Assembly: GCF_027270315.1 (NCBI RefSeq)
Contig: NZ_CP114413.1
Span: forward strand, 9,362,001 to 9,426,000
Direction of reading: 5' to 3'
Origin: Streptomyces cinnabarinus
Lineage (GTDB): Bacteria; Actinomycetota; Actinomycetes; Streptomycetales; Streptomycetaceae
DNA: 64,000 nt
The notes beneath the pieces were generated by a model. The model had not been told where the DNA came from. It did not search any database and saw only the letters and a program-made list of their open reading frames with translations. Of the stretch, positions 34,577 to 43,968 are shown in pieces (position 1 is the stretch's first letter; each line of letters starts with the position of its first letter). The position numbers were made by a program, and so were the translations under genes.

Positions 34577-36802
34577 TCAGACAAGGGGGAGCATAAAGAT
34601 CATCAGGTTCTTCCAGCCGCGACGGGGCGGTCCGCAGTCCTTCTGCCCTGGGTTTTGGCGTTCGCGCCAGTGGGCGAGGGATTTTCGGCTGGCGATGCAG
34701 CGGGGGTGGTCGGCTCCGAGTATCCGAGTCATGTCCTGTACTACGTCGGTCAATGCGGCCACGGCTCGGGCAGGGTCTCCGGCTTCGCCTTGCCACTCGG
34801 CGAGGGTTTCCCGGGTGATGAGGGTGGAGGGGTGCTCGGGGCCCAGTACCTGGACCATGTCGCTCACGCCACCGGGCAAGGTTGTTTCGGGTGCTGAGGG
34901 TGTGCGGGTGGTCGGGTCCAGGATCCGGGTTCGGTCTTTGAGGAGTTCGGTGAATGCGGCGGCGGCGCCGGGGGCGTCACCGGCTTCTCCCCGCCACCGG
35001 GCAACGTTGCTCCGGGTGTCGAGGGTGTGGGGGTGGTGGGCGCCGAGAACTCGGGTTCGGTCGTTGAGGAGTTCAGCGAAAGCGGCGGCCGCGCGGGCCA
35101 CATCACCTGCCTGCCCCCACGAGTAGGCGAGATTGTGCCGGGTGCCGAGAGTGTCCGGGTGATCGGAGCCCAGCACATGCACCATGTCCTTCAGTAACTC
35201 GGAGAAGAGTGCCGCCGCCCTGACGGCGTCTCCGCACTGTCCTGTCCAGCGGGCGAGGCCGTAGCGGGCGGTGAGGGTGTCGGGGTGATCGGGGCCAAGG
35301 CGCTCGGTTGTGGCGGTGACGAGTCGGCGGTGGTAGTCGCGGGCGGCGGCGACCTGGCCGCCCTTGCCGAGGCTGCGTCCAGCGCGATAGAGGACTGGAT
35401 GTGCGCGTGGTCGATAGAGGGTGTCCTCGGCGCAGGAAGCCAGGGCAGCCGTGTTGTCGCGTAGGAGCCCCGCCAGTGAGGTATCGCGTTCCACATAGGG
35501 CCAGGCGGCTGCCAGGGCATCCGCGGCCGCACGGGCGGCGTCATCGCATCGGGCGCCGCTGAGCGCGTCGCGCACGGCCCGTTGGACGAGTCGGTGAACG
35601 CGCACTGCGGTCTGCGGTGTGGCGGGGTGGTGCTGGATGAGGCTGAGCCGACGCAGGGCGCTCAGCGCCAGCCCTACGTCTCGCTCCGATACCTGTGCCG
35701 GTTCCGCCGTGGCGCCCGCCGGGCCAGGTGAGGCGGTGTGGCTGGTGCGGTGGTGGGCCAGGTAGGTGCGGGCGGGCACGCTTTCCAGGACGGTATCGGG
35801 GATGCCGTTGGGGTCCAGGAACGCGGCGAGTTGGAGGAGGGGGCGGGCCAGGCCGGGCGGGCGGAGCCGGTCGGCGTGGTCGATCGACAGGGACCAGGTG
35901 ACGGCCACGGTGAGGTGTTGTCCGTCGGGCAGGGTGTCGGGTGCGGCGTCGCGCAGGGTGGTGGTGCGGTCAGCGAGCAGCCGCCGGTACTCGCCCGCCC
36001 GGGTCCCGGTATCCGTGAGGTAGGCAGCGGCCTGGGACAGGGCCAGCGGCAGGTGCCCCAGATCCTGTGCGAGCGCGGCCAGTTCAACGGCCGACTCCGC
36101 GTGGGGGAGAGCGTGGGTGAGGTAGGCGAGGGACTCCTTGGAGGTGTAGAGACCGACGGGGATGTGGTGGCGACCGGTGGTCAGAGCGGCCTCCTGGCGG
36201 CGGGTGGTGACCAGGACCCGCCCTGTGGGACTTGCGGGCGGCCAGCGCCCGTCCAGGTCCGCCGGATCGCTCACGTCGTCCAGCACCACCAGCCACCGGC
36301 ACGGACTCTGCCCGGCCTTGGGCTCAAGCCACGCCAGGAACGCGAGGGCGGCCCGCACCCGATCGCTGGGGACGGTGCCGATGAGGTCGGTGGCCGCAGC
36401 CGCGTAGCCGTCCACGATGCTCTCGCTGCTGCTGGCAGTGATCCACACCAGTACGTCCAGGCCCCCGGCCCGCCACAGGGTGCGGGCGTAGCGGGCGGCA
36501 AGCTGGGTCTTGCCCACCCCGCCCAGGCCCACCATCACGCCCACCGGGGCGGTCTGGGTGATCACGGCGGAACCACCGCCGGTCAGTGCCGAGGCCAGCC
36601 GGGCGCTCTCGGCACGGTCCTGGAAGCACGCCGCCTGCGCGGGAATCGTGCCGACCTGATGAGGCCACGAGACCGGATTGCGCGGTGCGCCAAAGTGGTT
36701 GTGCTGAACGCCTTCGCCCAGCACCGGGGCGTGGAAGCTGCCTTCACGGAAATCGATCAAGTCGCCGCGCACGGTGCCCGCGTCGTCTGCCGGGGGTTCC
36801 AC
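34577..36802 (-). CDS. NB-ARC ATPase with tetratricopeptide tail
   Basis: About 741 residues from GTG 36802. The N-terminus has REGSFHAPVLGEGVQHNHFG and ACFQDRAESARL, as in Streptomyces regulators of this class. The Walker A GLGGVGKTQLAARYA is at about 92-107, Walker B WLVVLDDVSDPADLDG follows, then the RNBS/GLPL region VTTRRQEA and LGHLPLALSQAAAYL. The second half is tetratricopeptides of the kinesin-light-chain type (LGPDHPDTLTARYGLARW, VLGSDHPDTLGTRHNLAYSW). One repeat near 34900-34950 is garbled by a small deletion. These STAND proteins act as signal switches. A better ribosome site fits GTG 36813 in a different frame, so a shift in the C run near 36792 is possible. Confidence 0.75.
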   Translation of the reverse strand: MEPPADDAGTVRGDLIDFREGSFHAPVLGEGVQHNHFGAPRNPVSWPHQVGTIPAQAACFQDRAESARLASALTGGGSAVITQTAPVGVMVGLGGVGKTQLAARYARTLWRAGGLDVLVWITASSSESIVDGYAAAATDLIGTVPSDRVRAALAFLAWLEPKAGQSPCRWLVVLDDVSDPADLDGRWPPASPTGRVLVTTRRQEAALTTGRHHIPVGLYTSKESLAYLTHALPHAESAVELAALAQDLGHLPLALSQAAAYLTDTGTRAGEYRRLLADRTTTLRDAAPDTLPDGQHLTVAVTWSLSIDHADRLRPPGLARPLLQLAAFLDPNGIPDTVLESVPARTYLAHHRTSHTASPGPAGATAEPAQVSERDVGLALSALRRLSLIQHHPATPQTAVRVHRLVQRAVRDALSGARCDDAARAAADALAAAWPYVERDTSLAGLLRDNTAALASCAEDTLYRPRAHPVLYRAGRSLGKGGQVAAARDYHRRLVTATTERLGPDHPDTLTARYGLARWTGQCGDAVRAAALFSELLKDMVHVLGSDHPDTLGTRHNLAYSWGQAGDVARAAAAFAELLNDRTRVLGAHHPHTLDTRSNVARWRGEAGDAPGAAAAFTELLKDRTRILDPTTRTPSAPETTLPGGVSDMVQVLGPEHPSTLITRETLAEWQGEAGDPARAVAALTDVVQDMTRILGADHPRCIASRKSLAHWRERQNPGQKDCGPPRRGWKNLMIFMLPLV

Positions 36803-37172
36803 GTGTCGTCCACCCCCTGCCTCTCCTTCCGGCCGAGCCGCTCTCCAGAGCCTAACTGTCCATGACGGCCAAGTCCCTTGTGTGCTAGAGCCGTTACCCG
36901 CAACTCTGCTCACCCCCGGATGCTGCAACAGCGGCCTTCGCACCGCCCGCCACCGCCCAGCGTGCCCGGCGGGGCGAGCCGTCCGTACTGAAGCGGGCCT
37001 CCTGCACCGGCCAGGTCGGCTAAGAGTGCCCTCTGACGCGCACTTTGCCCAGTGTCTTCCTGATCGCCGCCCACAGACAGCTTCGGCTCGCCCGGCTGCT
37101 CGCTGTCGACCTGCGGCGGCCAGGGAGCAGGCGATCAAGCCGGACAGACACGTCCGGGTCGAGTCATGCAGG
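36803..37172. other. Stretch without recognisable gene
   Basis: No supported gene. It contains the upstream region of the NB-ARC gene. Confidence 0.35.
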
Positions 37173-37390
37173 TTATCGATCAGTCTTCAGGTGCGGGTGG
37201 TGGGTGAAGGCGCTGAGGTAGGCGGCCGGGGTCATGTCGATGTGGCGGCTCAGGTGCTGGCGGAGGGACCCGCCGGTGCCGAGTCCGCTGTGGCTGGCCA
37301 CATGATCGACGGTGAGGTCGGTGGTCTCCAGCAGCTCGCGGGCCCGCAACAGACGCTGACGACCGTTCGGGAGCTGGGCCGTTCCCAGCC
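37173..37390 (-). pseudogene. AraC-family regulator, C-terminal remnant
   Basis: About 70 codons: RQRLLRARELLETTDLTVDH, VASHSGLGTGGSLRQHLSRH and DMTPAAYLSAFTHH. These are the two helix-turn-helix motifs of an AraC/GlxA-type regulator (usual form FGSAxxLRxHFxRxxGxxPxxYRxxF). The effector domain is absent; the upstream sequence belongs to a different gene scrap. Confidence 0.6.
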
Positions 37391-37429
37391 GGACACCCTC
37401 ATCCATGGGGACCTCCATGCCTGGAACAT

Positions 37430-37600
37430 CCTGCGAGCAGCAGCACCAGGTCGTCGTCGGCGTACGCACGCAAGGCTGGCCACGACACGACCGGCGCTGA
37501 GCCGTCGGCTTCGGCGTGCGCGGCCGACACCAGGCGGCACAGCCGCGCCCACCCCGCCGCGTTCTGCGCGAGCAAGATGATCCGCAACGGCGGCTCCAGC
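37430..37600 (-). pseudogene. DNA polymerase III alpha (DnaE/DnaE2-type) PHP-domain scrap
   Basis: Reads LEPPLRIILLAQNAAGWARL, CRLVSAAHAEADGSAPVVSW then PALRAYADDDLVLLLAG, matching the part of the PHP domain where DnaE-type polymerases have LVLLAxNxxGYxxLCRLxSxAH. In another frame just upstream (37640-37700) AGIRPVIGLDV fits the preceding strand, so a base shift separates them. No other polymerase sequence remains. Confidence 0.55.
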
Positions 37601-37903
37601 ACGTGCGCGCCGCCGCGTACTGGCGTACGGGATCGTGCGGTGGCCGGGTCCGGTGGGATGAGGGGACGACGTCGAGGCCGATGACGGGTCGGATTCCAGC
37701 CCTGCGGCGGCTGCGGCGAAGCGGTCCGGTGACATGCGGCGAGAGGGCCTGCCCGCTCAAGCGGATCACTGTGTGCCCGCTCTCCCAAGGCGGCCCCGAC
37801 TGATCCAGGACCGTGAGAGCGTCGGTGAGCGGTGAGGCAGGCAGGCCACAGGCCACACTGGTTCTGCTGAGAAGTGGCGCTGGCGGTGGGATTTGAGGTG
37901 CGT
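37601..37903. other. Tail of the DnaE scrap and kinase promoter region
   Basis: Apart from the AGIRPVIGLDV piece noted above, no gene is seen. GAGGTG at 37895-37900 is the ribosome site of the kinase. Confidence 0.35.
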
Positions 37904-40900
37904 ATGCAGGCTGGGGATCTTCTTGTGGGGCGCTATCAGCTGGACGGGCGAATCGGCCGCGGGGGGATGGGCGAGGTGTGGCGGGGTCACGACCTCTCGC
38001 TGAATCGGCCGGTCGCCGTCAAGGTCCTTCTGGGCGCGGAGGTGAATGAGGAGATCGTGACCCGATTCCGCCGAGAGGCGTGGATCGGGGCGCGGCTGCA
38101 GCATCCGGGGATCACCATCGTGCACGACATCGGGCACCATGACGGTCTCCTCTTCATCGTCATGGAATTACTTGACGGCGAGGACCTCGCCCAGACTCTG
38201 GGCCGGTCTCCGGGCGGACTGCCCGTGAATGAGGTTCTTGGGCTGGCCGTACAGGCCGTGGAAGCGCTCGCGGCCGCGCACGAAGGGGGCGTCGTGCACC
38301 GGGATCTGAAGCCCGGGAACCTCTTCGTGTTGTCCACCGGCAGGCTGAAAATCTGCGACTTCGGGATCGCGCGACCGGAGGACGCGACGGCCGGTCTGAC
38401 GCAGACCGGCCGCGTGTTCGGCACGCCGGCCTATATGGCGCCGGAGCAATGGCGGGGTGAGCAGGTCGACGCGCGGTCTGATCTCTACTCGCTGGGTTGT
38501 GTGGTGTACGCGCTGCTGACCGGGACGCCGCCGTTCGAGGCTGACGGCGCCCTCTATGCGCTGGCGAGGCAGCACTTGGAGGATCCCCCGCCGCGACTCC
38601 CCGACGCAGTGGCCGGCGCGGCGCCCGACCTGGACGTGCTGCTGGGGCGACTGCTGGCCAAGGACCCCGCCGACCGGCCGGATTCGGCGCGCTCGGTGGC
38701 GGCGGCGCTTACTGCGCTGCGCCCGGCCGGGGACGACAGGCCTCAACTCGTGCCTGCTCTCACCGATCCTGGATCGCTGTCGGTCGTCGCAGCAGCCCTG
38801 CTTCGCGAGGCTGCCGAGGCCGCTTATATGGGGTCGCTCGGCGGGATACTCGGGGACACGAGCCTCTTGGCGGCTCGTTTCGACGCGACGCTGGCTCGAG
38901 AACTGATGAGTCTCGCGGAACAGTTGTCCTGGAAGGACGCCCAGGGTGACCGAGCTCGGCTCGCCGAGAGCCTGGCAGGCATTGCCACACAGGTAGCCCC
39001 TGTTGCCCCGAAGCGGGCGTTACGGCTTCTCAGCGAAGCCCAGCAGGTGCTCTTCTCCGTGCAGCCCCGCGAGGGAGCCACAGCTGCCCTCGGCGCCATC
39101 GCGGTGGCCCTGGCATCCCTTCTGCGAGAGCGGGCGTTCGAGCTGGTACGACGCAACCCCGGCCTGCCCGCCTCCGTCGCGGACGAGGTTCTTGTGAGTG
39201 CGGTGGCCGCGGCGAAGAACGAACCTTGGGAGGCGGAAGACTGGCTGAACGAGATCCAGGGTGAGCGCGCCCGCTTCACGGCCCTGTCGAGGCTGGCGGC
39301 AGGCGTCGCTGAACGTGACCTGGCCGCCGCCTTCCAGGTCGTCGAACGGCTCCCGCCCGGACGCGAGCAAGCCGACGCGCTGAGCGGGGTGGCGGACGCT
39401 CGCCTTCGCGTTGGTGACGTGGCAGGGACGAACGAGGCTCTCAGCCGGGCCAAGCCGAATGTGAAGTTTCATGCACAGGAAGCGGCGGACGAGTGCCGCG
39501 CCCAGGCAACCGTCGCGGACGCGGCCGGATACGACCAACTCGCCCAGTTTCATCGGAGGCAGGCCGACGCAATCCTCGAAGCGGTCCGGGAGGATCCTTT
39601 CCGCGGGCACTTCATCCTGCCGTTCACATCCTCAGGCGCGCTGGCGTATGTGCGCGCCGACCTTGAGGTGGCCACCGGAACACGGGACCCCGATCCACTG
39701 CCCACCACGACCGCCATTCAGCAAGGCGCCAGGGCCGCGCGTGCCATGAAGTCCCCGCAGGAGCGGGCCGAGGCCCTGAGGAAACTTGCCGGCGACTGCC
39801 TAGGCCCTTGGACCGGGTGGACGGCCGATCTGGACCAACCTGGGACATCCGCCTGGCCGTCGGACGCCGCACCGACTGTCAGCCCGGCGCCGAGCGGCTA
39901 CGGACAACACGCGGCGGTCGCCCCAGGGGCCACCTTGTGGGGAGATGACCTGTCGGAGTCCGCCGACAGACTCTTCTCGGTCGGTGACGGCGTGGGCTGG
40001 TCCTGCGGCGAGCGCGTCGGCGTGATCGACGCCGGGACGGGCGCCGCGTTGTGGACCGCCGACGGTGACGCCGGTGTCACCGACCGTCCTGTCACCGACC
40101 CCCACCGCGTCGGGGTTCTTGGCACGACCCAGGGGCTGTACATCATGATTCAGCCAACGGCCGGTGGCATCGGCCGACTTGTGGCCCGCCGGCCGTCGGA
40201 CGGACGTGTGCGTTGGTCGCACGCCGTGCGCGATTGCGTGCCCGATTCGGATACGCCGACGCTGATCCATGTCGGCGATCTCCTGATATACGCAGACGGC
40301 AGTTCGGTGACGGCCGTCGACGTGGCGTCGGGAGCCGAGCGCTGGAGTACGTACATTCCGCACAGTCCGCGCCTCAGCGGCGCGGTGGCGCCCGGCTGCC
40401 TCGTCGTCGCCCACACCGACGGTTTCCTCGGCCTGCACCCGCCCACGGGCCGGGTGCGCTGGTCCCGGCACCCGGGGGCCCGCCCGGTGCCGATGGGATT
40501 CACTGCGGGCGATCCTCCAGGAGTGGTCCACCTCCGCGACGGCGGACTCCTGCACGCGCTCGACACAGCGACCGGGACCACCCTGTGGTCCCGGCGGGTC
40601 GGCGAGTACGCCACTACCCCCCTCGCCACAGACGGTCTCGTCATCACGGGTACGTACGACCCGGCCCATGGGGGAGAAGTGGTGACCGCCATCAGGGAAC
40701 ACTCGGGCGACGTCGCGTGGCAAAGAGTGATCACCCGCCGTGCACAGACCGAGGCTGAGGCTGCCTGCGGGCTCCAACTGATCGGTACTCGTTCCGGCCT
40801 GCTGTATGCGAAATCGGCATACCCGAGCCGACGCCGTCTGCGCGGAACCACCCGGCTCCCGAGTATCACCGCATTGGACGTTGCCCGAGGCAAACCCCGC

Positions 40901-41008
40901 TGGCGCTGGGAGCATCCGGGCCTCGACATGCGCCCGGCATTGCTCCACGGAGCCTCCCTTGTTGTGCAGATCCCCTACCCCGCAGCCGTGGCACTACCAC
41001 ACCCGTGA
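37904..41008 (+). CDS. Ser/Thr protein kinase with PQQ-type beta-propeller
   Basis: 1034 residues from ATG 37904 (GAGGTG five bases upstream). Kinase domain 10-270: Gly loop GRIGRGGMGEVW, VAVKVLL with Lys40, HRDLKPGN (Asp134), ICDFGIARPE (DFG at 152) and the activation end FGTPAYMAPEQW. Residues 290-560 are Ala/Glu-rich helices, possibly TPR-like (ERDLAAAFQVVERLPPGREQ). From about 690 to the end, repeats of the type GVIDAGTGAALWTADGD, VTAVDVASGAERWSTYIP, LHALDTATGTTLWSRRVGEY mark a PQQ-like propeller. No transmembrane helix separates them, so all parts look cytosolic; the propeller may sense a ligand or dock substrates. Confidence 0.9.
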   Translation: MQAGDLLVGRYQLDGRIGRGGMGEVWRGHDLSLNRPVAVKVLLGAEVNEEIVTRFRREAWIGARLQHPGITIVHDIGHHDGLLFIVMELLDGEDLAQTLGRSPGGLPVNEVLGLAVQAVEALAAAHEGGVVHRDLKPGNLFVLSTGRLKICDFGIARPEDATAGLTQTGRVFGTPAYMAPEQWRGEQVDARSDLYSLGCVVYALLTGTPPFEADGALYALARQHLEDPPPRLPDAVAGAAPDLDVLLGRLLAKDPADRPDSARSVAAALTALRPAGDDRPQLVPALTDPGSLSVVAAALLREAAEAAYMGSLGGILGDTSLLAARFDATLARELMSLAEQLSWKDAQGDRARLAESLAGIATQVAPVAPKRALRLLSEAQQVLFSVQPREGATAALGAIAVALASLLRERAFELVRRNPGLPASVADEVLVSAVAAAKNEPWEAEDWLNEIQGERARFTALSRLAAGVAERDLAAAFQVVERLPPGREQADALSGVADARLRVGDVAGTNEALSRAKPNVKFHAQEAADECRAQATVADAAGYDQLAQFHRRQADAILEAVREDPFRGHFILPFTSSGALAYVRADLEVATGTRDPDPLPTTTAIQQGARAARAMKSPQERAEALRKLAGDCLGPWTGWTADLDQPGTSAWPSDAAPTVSPAPSGYGQHAAVAPGATLWGDDLSESADRLFSVGDGVGWSCGERVGVIDAGTGAALWTADGDAGVTDRPVTDPHRVGVLGTTQGLYIMIQPTAGGIGRLVARRPSDGRVRWSHAVRDCVPDSDTPTLIHVGDLLIYADGSSVTAVDVASGAERWSTYIPHSPRLSGAVAPGCLVVAHTDGFLGLHPPTGRVRWSRHPGARPVPMGFTAGDPPGVVHLRDGGLLHALDTATGTTLWSRRVGEYATTPLATDGLVITGTYDPAHGGEVVTAIREHSGDVAWQRVITRRAQTEAEAACGLQLIGTRSGLLYAKSAYPSRRRLRGTTRLPSITALDVARGKPRWRWEHPGLDMRPALLHGASLVVQIPYPAAVALPHP

Positions 41009-41320
41009 CGACCCCAGCCATCGCGCGATCATGCGGCACGCACGGCAATACGCCGGTACCCCAGAGCCTGCCACAGCACACGCACCAACGGACGCAAGGG
41101 ACCACCTAGCAAGGAACTGAGCGCCCGAGTTGGCGAGCGGTGACAACTGGGCTGCTCAGTCACAGTTGGTTGGCCATGTGCAGGAGGCTCTTGCCCCAAG
41201 CCAGGCCAACTCCAGATGCGACTGGCCCACAAGCGCCGAGCAGAGTGGCCAACTGCGATTTGAGTACGGTCCGCGACGAGGAGTCGCCGGACCTCCCGAC
41301 TCAGCTGACCGCCCGGTCTG
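41009..41320. other. Stretch without recognisable gene
   Basis: No gene recognised between the kinase and the cut gene below. Confidence 0.35.
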
Positions 41321-41459
41321 TCAGGTGTCGTACTCGCCGCTCCACGGAGCCGAGAAGCCCAAGCGATCGGGATACAGCTCCGCCCAGTCGTCCTCGCCGT
41401 TCTGGTCCTCGCTTCCGTAGTAGGCCTCGACCTCGCCCAGCAGGGTGGCCAGGAGTTCT
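41321..41459 (-). pseudogene. C-terminal remnant of an unknown protein cut by IS630
   Basis: About 45 codons end in TGA at 41323-41321 and read ELLATLLGEVEAYYGSEDQN, GEDDWAELYPDRLGFS, APWSGEYDT. The acidic, Trp/Tyr-containing sequence has clear coding character but no known family. The upstream (right) part is replaced abruptly by the IS630 end at about 41460. Confidence 0.4.
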
Positions 41460-41460
41460 A

Positions 41461-41812
41461 GTGTCCTGAGTCGTTAGTTCACTTGCGGTTGTAGGGTGGG
41501 GCGGTGCCTGGTCCGAAGCTGTTGCCGCTGGAGCTGTCCGATCACGAACGCCGGGTGCTGCGGGGCTGGTTGCGCAAGCAGACCGCCTCGCAGGCGCTGG
41601 TGCTGCGGTCGAGGATCGTGCTGGCCTGCGCGGAGGGCCGGCCGAACGCTCAGGTAGCGGACGACCTGGGTGTCTCGCGGGAGACGGTGCGCAAGTGGCG
41701 CTCGAGGTTCGCCGCGGACCGGCTGGAGGGCCTGGTGGACCGGCCGCGTTCGGGGGCACCGCGGAGGATCACGGACGAGCAGGTCGAAGCCCTGGTCGCC
41801 AGGACCATCTGC
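41461..41812 (+). mobile_element. IS630-family element, left end and truncated transposase
   Basis: The left end AGTGTCCTGAGTCGTTAGTT looks like an IS630-type terminal repeat. The transposase starts at about 41504 and encodes PGPKLLPLELSDHERRVLRG, LVLRSRIVLACAEGRPNAQV, ADDLGVSRETVRKWRSRFAA and DRLEGLVDRPRSGAPRRITD, the N-terminal helix-turn-helix half. After VEALVARTI the sequence switches to unrelated DNA, so the DDE catalytic domain and right end are missing. Confidence 0.7.
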
Positions 41813-41865
41813 ATTCTTGGTGCGTTGAAAGGCGGTGGGTACGGCGAGAGGCTGGGTCTGCCTGG

Positions 41866-42492
41866 CTGAACCTCGGCATGCGCCCCGACTTCGTCGACCT
41901 GACACGGCTGCAGATCTACGAGATCAAACCCTTCACCTCGCTGGCGCTCGCTGTCGCCGAGATGCGCGACTACATCACTTTGATGGAAGGCATCCTCAAG
42001 CAGTCCGTCTTCAGGCCGGGCAGCCGGTACAACCCGGGAGCAACCGGCGTGGAGCCGTTCACCCACAAGGGCAACAGCGGCGTACTCATCTGGGGGTGCC
42101 CCGTGCCGGGAGCCATCCTCTACCAGTTCCTGCCCAAGGAAGAAGAACCGAACGCTGAGCAGGAGCGGGCGAAGCTGCACGCACCCGGCTCCCAGTACGC
42201 GGCAAGCGTCGCCGCCGCTGCCGGGGTGGCCATCCCGGTGGTCATCGTGGGCGCGGGGGCCATGGCCGCCTTCGGGGGGTACGAGGCGCTGATGGGGATG
42301 CTGGGCTCCGCGGTGCGCAGCGCCGGGCAGGTCCTGCCCCCGTCGCGGGCGGCGTCGCGGTCCTGGAGGCCGGCGGGTGTCACCGTGATCATCATGGGCA
42401 GGCCGAGCGTGTCGACCGTGATACGTCGTTCGGCGCGTCATCTCCTGCGTTTCGGCGGGAGGGAGGAGGCGCCGGTTGAGTTCGCTGATTGA
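41866..42492 (+). pseudogene. Toxin-like protein, C-terminal remnant with PD-(D/E)XK-type motif
   Basis: The frame enters from the IS630 fragment and reads LNLGMRPDFVDLTRLQIYEI, KPFTSLALAVAEMRDYITLM, then GVLIWGCPVPGAILYQFLPK, a hydrophobic AASVAAAAGVAIPVVIVGAG and a basic tail. The RPDFVDL...YEIKP pattern (Asp, then E-x-K) is typical of restriction-endonuclease-like folds at the C-terminus of polymorphic or eCIS toxins. The N-terminal part has been lost at the IS630 junction. Confidence 0.5.
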
Positions 42493-42796
42493 GGAGTTGT
42501 GTTGGAGTGAAGCAGCGGTCCGCGAGGAGGCGGATGAGCTGCGCCGGGGGATCGCGGAGTTGAACGAGTGTCTTGTCCCGGCCGGGGGCTTGGAGTTCGC
42601 CGCTGATACGGCTGGCCCCGACCCCCGTGGTCGCCCTCAGCCGTGCGGTCGCGGTGGCGGAGACTGCGCTGCGCCTGGTCGAGGCCCTGGACATGGACGG
42701 CTACGCGTCTTTTGCCGCCTGCGCCGGCCTGCCCCGGCGCCTCAGCCGCACGACGGAGGCGGCGGAGGCGTGCGACAAGGCGCCGGAACACTCTGA
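42476..42796 (+). pseudogene. Short helical fragment, unknown
   Basis: From a TTG with GGGAGGAGG upstream: SSLIEELCWSEAAVREEADE then LRRGIAELNECLVPAGGLEF, a coiled-coil-like start resembling small Streptomyces proteins of unknown function. After about 45 codons the frame becomes Gly/Arg/Pro-rich and is probably out of register. Confidence 0.3.
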
Positions 42797-42874
42797 CAAT
42801 GCCGCCGAGCGGGGGGACCTGCACCGTGGCCGCGATGTCCTGTGCCGGCCTCGCCGGCGGTGTCTTGCGGCTCG

Positions 42875-43438
42875 TCAGGGCTTGCGGCCGATGAAGGCGA
42901 GCAGGCGGGTCTGGACGTCGGCGCTCTGCGGCACCTCGACCCGTGGACCGTACTGCCCGCTCGCACGGAGAACGTCGTCGAGCGGCAGCATCCCGTCGAG
43001 CAACTGGGCGCACTTGGCGGGATCGAGGTGTTCGTCCTGGCCGGTGGCCCGCGCCAGGTCCCAGGTGTGCATGAAGACATCGGCGGTGTAGAACCGGTCG
43101 ACCGCTTGGTCCAGTGGGAGCTCTCCGATGTGCGGGTTCGACAGCAGCTTGTGGGCGGTGGCCGGGTCATCGAGGAGGGCCTGCACCCCGTCACTGTGGA
43201 TGGCCCAGGCAGCCACCGGGTCGCCGTCCACCGAGGGTCCTTTCGGGAGTTCGACTCCGGCGCCCGCCTTGAGGAAGTCGGGAAACCACTCGACGAGGTG
43301 ACGGACGACGTCCCGGGCCACCCACCCCTCGCACGGCGCCGGGTTGTCCCATGCCTCTGGGTCCGTGCCGCGTACGCGGTCGGTGAACAGGCGTGCCACG
43401 GCGCGGTGTTCATCGGCTGCTGTTCTCGCCATGATCAA
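42875..43438 (-). CDS. Mycothiol-dependent maleylpyruvate-isomerase-like (TIGR03086-type) protein
   Basis: 187 residues. WDNPAPCEGWVARDVVRHLV (the C-x-GW...D-x-x-x-H-L motif), FYTADVFMHTWDLARATGQD and a helical C-terminus with ASGQYGPRVEVPQSADVQTR are the signature of the metal-binding TIGR03086 group of the DinB/MDMPI fold. His residues in VVRHLVEW and MHTWD should bind the metal. Its start overlaps the stop of the upstream AHSA1-type gene by four bases; the same operon begins with an ArsR repressor. Confidence 0.85.
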   Translation of the reverse strand: MIMARTAADEHRAVARLFTDRVRGTDPEAWDNPAPCEGWVARDVVRHLVEWFPDFLKAGAGVELPKGPSVDGDPVAAWAIHSDGVQALLDDPATAHKLLSNPHIGELPLDQAVDRFYTADVFMHTWDLARATGQDEHLDPAKCAQLLDGMLPLDDVLRASGQYGPRVEVPQSADVQTRLLAFIGRKP

Positions 43439-43968
43439 GATCCCGTCTCGGTGCGTCGGTCGGCGCTGTCGCTCTGTTGGCCGCCGAGCAGCTCGTCAAG
43501 CCGCTCGTAGCCTTCGCGGACGCCGTATTCCATACCGCTCTTGAGCATCGAATCGCGGGCTTCGATGGAGTCCATGAGCGACTTGCTGGTGACCCGGGTG
43601 CGACCACCGAGGTTCTCGAACACGGCCGTCTCCAGGCTGACACCGTCCGGAGAGCCCTCATAGGTAAAGGTCTGCACGATGCGCGCGTCGGGACGCACCT
43701 CGTGGAACACGCCGTGGAAGCCGTACTCGGTTCCGTCGTCGTCGCGATGCACATAGCGATAGGAGCCACCGCTGCGCGCGTCGTACCGGTCGATTCGCAT
43801 CGTGAGCCGACGCGGGCCGAGCCACTGGACGACCAGATCCGGGTCGGTGTACGCCCGGAACACGCGCTCCGGCGGAGCGTCGAACTCCCGGATGATCAGG
43901 ATGGTGGGCAGATCCGGGTCGGCCACAATCCGCGTCTCGTTGCGGTGGGGCGTGCTGGTGGTGCTCAT
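43435..43968 (-). CDS. AHSA1/SRPBCC domain protein
   Basis: 177 residues. PTILIIREFDAPPERVFRAY, TDPDLVVQWLGPRRLTMRID and SGGSYRYVHRDDDGTEYGFH are characteristic of the activator-of-Hsp90-like (AHSA1) SRPBCC family. In actinomycetes these are often paired with an ArsR gene, as here. Both ends overlap the neighbours by four bases (ATGA). The ligand is unknown. Confidence 0.85.
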   Translation of the reverse strand: MSTTSTPHRNETRIVADPDLPTILIIREFDAPPERVFRAYTDPDLVVQWLGPRRLTMRIDRYDARSGGSYRYVHRDDDGTEYGFHGVFHEVRPDARIVQTFTYEGSPDGVSLETAVFENLGGRTRVTSKSLMDSIEARDSMLKSGMEYGVREGYERLDELLGGQQSDSADRRTETGS

